DNA from: Microbacterium sp. A20
GTDB taxonomy: Bacteria > Actinomycetota > Actinomycetes > Actinomycetales > Microbacteriaceae
Reading direction: 5' to 3'
Length of the DNA stretch: 64,000 nt
Assembly (NCBI RefSeq): GCF_004794515.1
Contig: NZ_SSDF01000070.1
Location: forward strand, 1-64,000
Positions 59,137 through 64,000 of the stretch are shown one piece after another (position 1 is the stretch's first letter; each line of letters opens with the position of its first letter). The notes below the pieces were generated by a model. That model was not told the DNA's origin. It saw nothing but the letters and a program-made list of their open reading frames with translations, and made no database searches. A program made the translations under genes and the position numbers.

Positions 59137-60359
59137 TCCGTCCTCCCCGGGACCGTGCGGCGGCGGGCGAGCAGGGCGATCCCGATTCCGACGAGCACCG
59201 CAGCGGGGGCGGCCAGCATCACGAAGCCGGAGCCACCGGTCGGCGGAAGCTCCGACTCACCGTCGATGCCGGTGTCGACGGTGTCTCCGGCGGCGGTCGC
59301 TCGCACTGTGACGGATGCTCCGGCCGCGGCGGCCTCGGGCGTCTCGGGTTGCGCGGTGAGAGCGACCTGCACGTGGACCACCGCCGGCGTCGTGGCCGTG
59401 TCGAGTGGCTGCCACAGGCCGTCGGGAAGCAGGGGTCCTTCGGGGCGGAGCACCCGCTCACCGGAAGCGCACGTCCCGTCGGATAGCCATGGTTCGGCGC
59501 AGGCGCGCACCTCGGCCCGCAGCCCGAACCGCGCATCGCCCGTCGACGAGAGGGCGAGCGCCAGTTCCCCGTCCGGAGGCGCCGCCGACGCATCCACATC
59601 GAGGTGCCAGAGGAGGGGGTCGAGCGGGTCCAGCCCCTGGACGCCGGCGCCGGCGAGGTCGGAGCGGACGACGAGGTAGTCGGACGTCGTCGCGGCATCG
59701 GCCGACGAAGGAGTGAGTGTGGCGCCCATGGCGGACGCCGTGACGATGAGCACGGTCGCCAGCGCGCCCCGACCCGCGGAGACCTGCGTCGCGGTCTCCT
59801 CCGGCGGGGGCATCGGGCCGGGTGGCGCATCATCGTCGTCGGGCCGTGTCGTCTCCCGCCGCGGCCAGAACGCCCACGCGACGAGGAACGCGGTGCCGAG
59901 GGTGAGCGAGCCGAGCACCCAGGGGTTGCCGAACTGCGCGATCACGGGCGCGAGATTCGGCACCGATCCGCGCACGATCCGCGCCTCGGTGATCGTGTAG
60001 CTCGTCGGGTCGTCCACCGGGTTGGCGTCGCCGCGCATCGTCAGCACGCGTTCGGCCGGCCCCGCGCCATCGCGGACGCTCGTGACCCGGTGGGTGATGG
60101 GCAGTGTGCCCGCGCGGTCGACCGTGACCACGTCGCCGACGACGATGTCGGATGCGGGGACCCGCTGGACCAGCGCGACCGAACCCGCGGGGATCGTGGG
60201 CGACATGGAACCGGTCTTGAACATCATCAGCGAGTAGCCACCCGTGAACGCCAGGACGGCGAACACGATGCATGCGGCCCCGCCGATCGCGGCCATGGCG
60301 AGCACCACGTCCCGGACGAGGCGGCTCGTCCGGGCGGCACCGCGTGCGAAGGAGGTCAT
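59133..60359 (-). CDS. SipW-type signal peptidase fused to an LPXTG-anchored ectodomain
   Basis: Protein of 408 aa. The N-terminal 165 residues are an S26B (SipW-like) signal peptidase: a membrane helix, TGSMSPTIPAGS with catalytic Ser51, and LPITHRV with His90, the Ser-His dyad of the ER/SipW type. A second helix (LGSLTLGTAFLVAWAFW) follows. Residues about 200-365 form a further exported domain after a third hydrophobic stretch. The C-terminus is a sortase signal: LPPTGG at residue 371, a hydrophobic helix, then RRR. It overlaps the neighbouring genes by 4 nt on each side. The fusion of processing enzyme and anchored domain is unusual. Confidence 0.87.
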   Translation of the reverse strand: MTSFARGAARTSRLVRDVVLAMAAIGGAACIVFAVLAFTGGYSLMMFKTGSMSPTIPAGSVALVQRVPASDIVVGDVVTVDRAGTLPITHRVTSVRDGAGPAERVLTMRGDANPVDDPTSYTITEARIVRGSVPNLAPVIAQFGNPWVLGSLTLGTAFLVAWAFWPRRETTRPDDDDAPPGPMPPPEETATQVSAGRGALATVLIVTASAMGATLTPSSADAATTSDYLVVRSDLAGAGVQGLDPLDPLLWHLDVDASAAPPDGELALALSSTGDARFGLRAEVRACAEPWLSDGTCASGERVLRPEGPLLPDGLWQPLDTATTPAVVHVQVALTAQPETPEAAAAGASVTVRATAAGDTVDTGIDGESELPPTGGSGFVMLAAPAAVLVGIGIALLARRRTVPGRTE

Positions 60360-60979
60360 CCCGTGCTCCCCGTGATGACCCAGGTGGGAGTGAGGGCGAC
60401 ACCCTGCGTGATCGCCGGCGCATCGATCGGCAGGGTCAGGACGATGCAGTACGTCACCGTGGAGCCGCCGGCGGCTGCGACCTGCTGGGCCGGAAGAACC
60501 GGGATCTGCGTGAGACCGGTGACCTCGACTCCCGGAGTGCTCGCGGTGCACTCGGGTGGGGTCGGATCCGTCGACGACGTCACCGAGGCGCGCACGAGCA
60601 GCGCGTCCCGCAGCGCCGCCTCGGGACTGCCGGCGGCCGGGTCCACCGAGAGCGCGACGCCGCTCAGGCTGACGCTTCCATCCACCGACCCCGTGCCCTG
60701 CACCTGCACCCACGCCGCCGCACTGTCACCCGGGTAGAGAGGTGCGAGCGTCCAGCTCAGCGCAGCGGGATCGGCCTCGGGATGCGTCGCGAACGCGCCA
60801 TCGTCGGTGCGGGATGCCAGGGCGAAGCTCCCCGCAGCGAACGGCGACCGAGCGATCTCACTGTCGGACCAGGATGCGAGGGTGCCGGCCGAGCCGACGC
60901 CCAGGAGCAAGGCGCAGGCGAGCAGGGCCTGGACACGCGTGAGCGCTGTCCGGCCTCGGTCGCGCGTGCGCCGAGCCAC
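60356..60979 (-). CDS. SipW-dependent-type exported protein
   Basis: Secreted protein of 207 aa. The basic N-terminus (MARRTRDRGRTAL) is followed by a hydrophobic core and GSAGTLASWSDSEIA, the SipW-dependent signal pattern (A-x-W/F-x-D-S/T-E). The mature part is predicted beta-rich, with a Cys pair (PECTAS; TYCIVLTL) that could form a disulfide. Similar proteins such as TasA and camelysin assemble into extracellular fibres. It sits directly before the SipW peptidase gene, overlapping it by 4 nt. Confidence 0.85.
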   Translation of the reverse strand: MARRTRDRGRTALTRVQALLACALLLGVGSAGTLASWSDSEIARSPFAAGSFALASRTDDGAFATHPEADPAALSWTLAPLYPGDSAAAWVQVQGTGSVDGSVSLSGVALSVDPAAGSPEAALRDALLVRASVTSSTDPTPPECTASTPGVEVTGLTQIPVLPAQQVAAAGGSTVTYCIVLTLPIDAPAITQGVALTPTWVITGSTG

Positions 60980-60994
60980 GATCCGGTCGTCCGG

Positions 60995-61561
60995 TTACTG
61001 GGAGACCGCGTCCCACTGCCAGAGCGCGGTGCCGGTGTCACCCTGAGCGATCGCCGCGCCCGCCGTGACCTGCAGGCACAGGTACACGATGTCGCCCGGA
61101 TCCATGGTGGCGGGGACAGCGGTGCCGGCGGCGAAGGCCGCGGCGTCACAGCCGAAGGCCGCCGTCGAAACCGCGCCGAAGGTCAGCTGGCCGGCGAGAT
61201 CTCCGGTCACCACCGGCGCCACGGCCGTCAGTCCGGCCGGCGACGTGCTCGCCGCAGTCAGCTGGAGCGCGAAGGGCGCGTAGACGACGTCATCCGGTGA
61301 GAGGTTGTCGAAGCCCGTGCTGAACGTCAGTGTGGCCGCGTCGCCCTCCACCGCATGATCCGCCCACGTGGCGCCATCGGTCGAGCCTTGGAATTCGAAT
61401 GTTCCTGCCGCGAAGTCGCTCGTCGCGAACTCCGAGTCATTCCACGCGGCGAGTGTCAGCGCGGAACCCACGCCGACGACGAGCCCACCGGCGAGGACGG
61501 CGAAGATCTTCCTTCGGGTCTGAGCAGAGCGCTCCGATCCCGTCAAAGCAGTGCGAACCAT
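60995..61561 (-). CDS. SipW-dependent-type exported protein (TasA/camelysin-like)
   Basis: Secreted protein of 188 aa and first gene of the operon. The signal region ends VGVGSALTLAAWNDSEFATS, matching the SipW-dependent pattern; AAGTFEFQGSTDG follows. The mature domain is beta-rich with a Cys pair (FGCDAAA; YLCLQV). The ATG at 61561 is preceded by CAGGAGGAATC, a strong ribosome binding site, so this may be the most abundant product, as expected for a fibre subunit. Its stop is 15 nt from the paralogue gene. Confidence 0.87.
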   Translation of the reverse strand: MVRTALTGSERSAQTRRKIFAVLAGGLVVGVGSALTLAAWNDSEFATSDFAAGTFEFQGSTDGATWADHAVEGDAATLTFSTGFDNLSPDDVVYAPFALQLTAASTSPAGLTAVAPVVTGDLAGQLTFGAVSTAAFGCDAAAFAAGTAVPATMDPGDIVYLCLQVTAGAAIAQGDTGTALWQWDAVSQ

Positions 61562-61712
61562 GATTCCTCCTGGTCATCCTGCTCCCCCGCGTGAAGCATA
61601 GCCATCGGCGGGAGCCCGCATAAGGGGTCGTTCGTGCGGGGCGGCGCCCGATTAGTACCCCCGCCACCGACGGGCGATCACCGGAGGCGAGCTCGCGCTC
61701 CCGGCATGCGTC

Positions 61713-62507
61713 TCAGGGAACGATCGAGTCGATGTAGCCGCCGTCGACCCGCACGGCGGCGCCGGTCGTCGCGGAAGCGAGAGGAGATGCCAGGTAGACG
61801 ACCATGTTCGCGATCTCCTCGGGCTCGATCAGCCGCTGCAGCAGCGACTGCGGGCGGTGCAGGCGCATGAACTCGCGCTGCGCCTCGTCCCACGGCAGCG
61901 TCGGGTCGACCAGCTCGTACACGAAGTCCTCGACGCCGCCGGTGTGGGTCGGGCCGGCCAGCACCGAGTTGACGGTGACCCCCGTGCCCGCCGCCTCCTT
62001 GGCGAAGCCGCGGGACACCGCGAGAAGGGCCGTCTTCGACATTCCGTAGTGGATCATCTCGGCGGGGATCACCACGGCCGAGTCGCTGGCGATGTCGAGT
62101 ACCCGGCCCCAGCCGCGCTCGGTCATGCCCGGCAGCGTCGCGCGGATGAGGCGGACCGCGGCCAGGACGTTGACGTCGAAGTATCGCCGCCACTCGTCGT
62201 CGGTGATGTCGAGTGCGGGCGTCGCGCCGAAGATCCCCAGGTTGTTGACGAGGATGTCGACATCGCCGGTCGCGGCCAGCACCGCATCCGCTCCTGCCTG
62301 GTCGGTGACGTCTCCCGCTGCGGCGACGAGATCCCGTGCAGAATTCTCCTGCTGCAGCTCGGTGATGACGGAGGCGACCGTTTCGGGCTTGCGGCCGTTG
62401 ACCGCCACGCGTGCGCCCGCGTCGGCGAGTGCCGCGGCGATCGCCCGCCCGATGCCCTGCGTGGAGCCGGTGACGAGTGCGGTCCTGCCCGTGAGATCGA
62501 TGCGCAT
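61713..62507 (-). CDS. short-chain dehydrogenase/reductase
   Basis: Classical SDR of 264 aa. The NADP(H)-binding TGSTQGIGRAIA with Asn-Gly-Arg after strand 2 (VAVNGRKPE) suggests NADP preference. NNLGIFG is the NNAG variant, and the catalytic Ser, Tyr and Lys lie in ASDSAVVI and YGMSK. The C-terminal segment EEIANMVVYLASPLAS and VDGGYIDSI is typical. It stands alone, with an AT-rich upstream region. The substrate cannot be inferred. Confidence 0.92.
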   Translation of the reverse strand: MRIDLTGRTALVTGSTQGIGRAIAAALADAGARVAVNGRKPETVASVITELQQENSARDLVAAAGDVTDQAGADAVLAATGDVDILVNNLGIFGATPALDITDDEWRRYFDVNVLAAVRLIRATLPGMTERGWGRVLDIASDSAVVIPAEMIHYGMSKTALLAVSRGFAKEAAGTGVTVNSVLAGPTHTGGVEDFVYELVDPTLPWDEAQREFMRLHRPQSLLQRLIEPEEIANMVVYLASPLASATTGAAVRVDGGYIDSIVP

Positions 62508-62937
62508 GGTGTTCCCTCCGTGATGGATGCTGCCAGCTGGTGCAACGGTGGTCGCAGCGATTTCATGCCCGAGGCGTCCGGCATTCGCGGGGGAAACGAG
62601 TGTGGACGAAAGTAAAACGTTAGCTGGTCAAATGTCGTATAGGATGGATGTGTCGTTGCTCGGAGCGGACTGGGGAAGCTGTCCGAGCGCAGACGTGGGC
62701 CGCGATCCCTTCGCTGCCGCGCGTCACTGGCCGCGGCGAGAGCCGCCTATTCTCGGTGCGCCTCCCCCTCCCGCACCGGGCAGCGCCCCCCGACGTGGAA
62801 CCCGAGGGTCCACGTCGGGGGGATGTGTCGTCCACCCGATCCTGACGCGGCGTTTCGTCGGCCTCTCGTTCGGCAACGTGTAACATTTCACTCAACTCTG
62901 CCGGGCAGGTGCGAGGAATGGATTGCGAGGCGTCTCC
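62508..62937. other. 430-bp intergenic region with a promoter-like AT-rich patch
   Basis: The patch around 62607-62645 (AAAGTAAAACGTTAGCTGG, TCGTATAGGATGG) is the most AT-rich stretch near here and probably holds divergent promoters. A perfect hairpin lies at 62786. Short open frames are present, but none shows convincing codon bias. Confidence 0.4.
62786..62822. terminator. perfect 14-bp stem hairpin
   Basis: CCCCCCGACGTGGA, 9-nt loop ACCCGAGGG, TCCACGTCGGGGGG. All 14 positions pair. No gene lies immediately upstream on either strand, so it could be a terminator of an unannotated RNA, an attenuator for the gene at 62938, or a repeat. Confidence 0.5.
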
Positions 62938-63213
62938 ATGGACGACGAAACGGATCGGGCGACACGGCTCCGACTCGGACTGCGATGGCTCGTCGGCGGC
63001 GCCGCGAGCGCCATGATCTTGATCGTCGCGTGGTTCGCCTACGGTGCGGCCATCGATTCGCCCGTGACCATGACGGCCGCGGCCGGGGTCTTCGCGGCTG
63101 TCCTGGCCGCCGGGAGCAGTTGGCACGCGGCACTGCGGACGCAGCTCGATCTGATCGCAGCGGAGGCCGAACCGCTCGCGGACGCCTCCCGCCCGCTGTA
63201 CGGATCACGCTGA
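62938..63213 (+). CDS. small membrane protein
   Basis: Protein of 91 aa with a charged N-terminus (MDDETDRATRLRLGLRW) and two hydrophobic segments (LVGGAASAMILIVAWFAYGA and VTMTAAAGVFAAVLAAGSSW). A 25-residue tail follows. The family is not recognised. ATG 62938 is used; GAGGCG lies upstream at fair distance. Convergent with the amidohydrolase gene. Confidence 0.6.
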   Translation: MDDETDRATRLRLGLRWLVGGAASAMILIVAWFAYGAAIDSPVTMTAAAGVFAAVLAAGSSWHAALRTQLDLIAAEAEPLADASRPLYGSR

Positions 63214-63261
63214 AGCCGGCGCCCGGGTCGCGCCGGAAGCGGCGTCTCCGGGGATGTGGCG

Positions 63262-64000
63262 TCAGGCGAGGAGGGCGGTCGCGTTATCGGACGTGATCGC
63301 TCGCAGCGCGGAGGGTGAAAGCGCAGAGGCCGCGAGCTGCAGCGCCGTGGCCTCCGGGGCCTGCACGGGGAAGGCGCTGCCGAACATCCAGCGCTCCGGG
63401 TCGCCACCGAGGCCGTCGGCGACAGCCGTGGGGCCGTTGACGTGCCACAGGTCGAGCCGCAGCCATTCGGGCGCAGCGTCACCGAGGTGCCGGTTCAGCG
63501 TGATCCAGTCCGCGCGGTTCAGCCCGCTCAGCAGCAGTGGATGAGCGGGGCTCTCGCGCACGAGGTCGGCGATCCGGTGCAGCTCGAGGTCGACGGCGGG
63601 GGAGAGCGGATGCCGCACCCGGGCATCGTCGAGCCGGGCGATCAGCTGCAGGGGCAACCCGCGGTCGGCGCACACCTCGAGCACGGGGCGCACGGCAGAG
63701 ACCTCGTATCGGTGGAAACCGGGAGCGACGCGCACGCCGCGCGCACCGGCGGCCACGGCATCGTCGAGCTCCTCGCGCCACGTCGGGTCACGCGGATCGA
63801 TGGTCGCGAACACCCGGAACAGCGGGTCGTCGGCACACGCCGCGAGCGCGGCCTCGTTGCCGGTGCGCGTGTCGAAGCCGAAGAGCGATGCCAGATGCGA
63901 GACCCAGACCGAGTGCAGGCCGAGGCGGTCGGCGTGGGCGCGCAGGGCGTCAGCATCCGCGGCGGCGGAGAGCCGGTACGGCCACTGCCCGAGGAAGCAC
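63262..64000 (-). CDS. amidohydrolase-family protein, 5' part beyond the window
   Basis: The frame is open from the window edge to the stop at 63262, giving at least 245 residues; the start lies outside. The sequence includes FLGQWPYRLSAAADADALRA near the edge, FATIDPRDPTWREELDDAVA, GARGVRVAPGFHRYE and a C-terminal FGSAFPVQAPEA. This is the TIM-barrel layout of amidohydrolase-related (Amidohydro_2) proteins. LLSGLNRADW and RWMFGSAFP take the place of the usual catalytic-site strands. Catalytic metal ligands at the N-terminus cannot be judged. Confidence 0.75.
   Translation of the reverse strand, partial: CFLGQWPYRLSAAADADALRAHADRLGLHSVWVSHLASLFGFDTRTGNEAALAACADDPLFRVFATIDPRDPTWREELDDAVAAGARGVRVAPGFHRYEVSAVRPVLEVCADRGLPLQLIARLDDARVRHPLSPAVDLELHRIADLVRESPAHPLLLSGLNRADWITLNRHLGDAAPEWLRLDLWHVNGPTAVADGLGGDPERWMFGSAFPVQAPEATALQLAASALSPSALRAITSDNATALLA

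Noticed and set aside
62648..62845. Possible small leaderless gene after TATAGGATGG
   Set aside because: The translation is Arg/Pro-rich without codon bias and crosses the perfect hairpin at 62786, so a coding role is unlikely.

Overview
The window is high-GC actinobacterial DNA. Strong G/C third-position bias, frequent GGATGCC/GCATCC words, many GTG starts, leaderless genes placed 6-7 nt after a TANNNT -10 box, and an SCO4848-type membrane protein all suggest Microbacteriaceae, most likely Microbacterium. This is inferred from style and gene content, not from a marker gene. No rRNA, tRNA, CRISPR array, transposase or phage gene was found. The segment looks chromosomal.

Layout. 1-0.75 kb: repeats and a 5'-truncated gene remnant. 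0.75-8.7 kb: a divergent carbohydrate locus, with an ABC importer on the minus strand and SIS isomerase/deaminase, ROK kinase, PfkB kinase, class II aldolase and DeoR regulator on the plus strand. It resembles an amino-sugar (Aga-like) or tagatose route. 9.15-14.8 kb: a minus-strand block of ECF sigma factor, 151-aa protein, cytoplasmic subtilisin-like protease and TPR-CHAT caspase-like protease. This is the best candidate for an undescribed system. 14.9-23.9 kb: SCO4848-like protein, MFS exporter with ArsR-type regulator, FUSC-type membrane protein, a YtrA-type ABC operon, and a second ABC exporter with a GbsR/MarR regulator. 24.1-30.7 kb: RsmC-like methyltransferase carrying an inserted repeat, a glycine-betaine/proline ABC importer, and a lipase-maturation-factor protein. 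30.9-37.4 kb: a D-amino-acid locus with a DauR/YheO-type regulator, KDPG-type aldolase, rhodanese, MFS importer, D-serine dehydratase-like enzyme, D-aminoacylase and RidA. 37.8-45.6 kb: PadR-DUF1048-DrrAB operon, then a two-component system divergent from a MacB-type ABC transporter. 45.7-50 kb: ThrE-type exporter, Dcu-type carrier, peptidase E and a GDSL hydrolase. 50.2-53.3 kb: WecB, GT2 glycosyltransferase and a membrane protein. 53.4-56.8 kb: MFS exporter, two small proteins and CorA. 57.1-61.6 kb: a surface-protein operon with two SipW-type substrates, an SipW peptidase fused to an LPXTG-anchored ectodomain, and an RCC1-type beta-propeller. 61.7-64 kb: SDR, small membrane protein and a truncated amidohydrolase.

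A feature running through the whole window is a set of intergenic imperfect inverted repeats. They fall into unrelated sequence families, but members of one family have exactly the same length: 67 bp (four copies), 67 bp (two), 77 bp (three), 78 bp (two) and 80 bp (two). Nearly all lie at the 3' ends of transcription units. A separate element with the word CTTCGACAGGCTCAGGGACC occurs inside coding sequences, once as a full inverted repeat within a methyltransferase gene.

The genes form compact operons with ATGA/GTGA overlaps. Several regulators have a visible palindrome at their own promoter (ArsR, YtrA, DauR, PadR and probably DeoR types).
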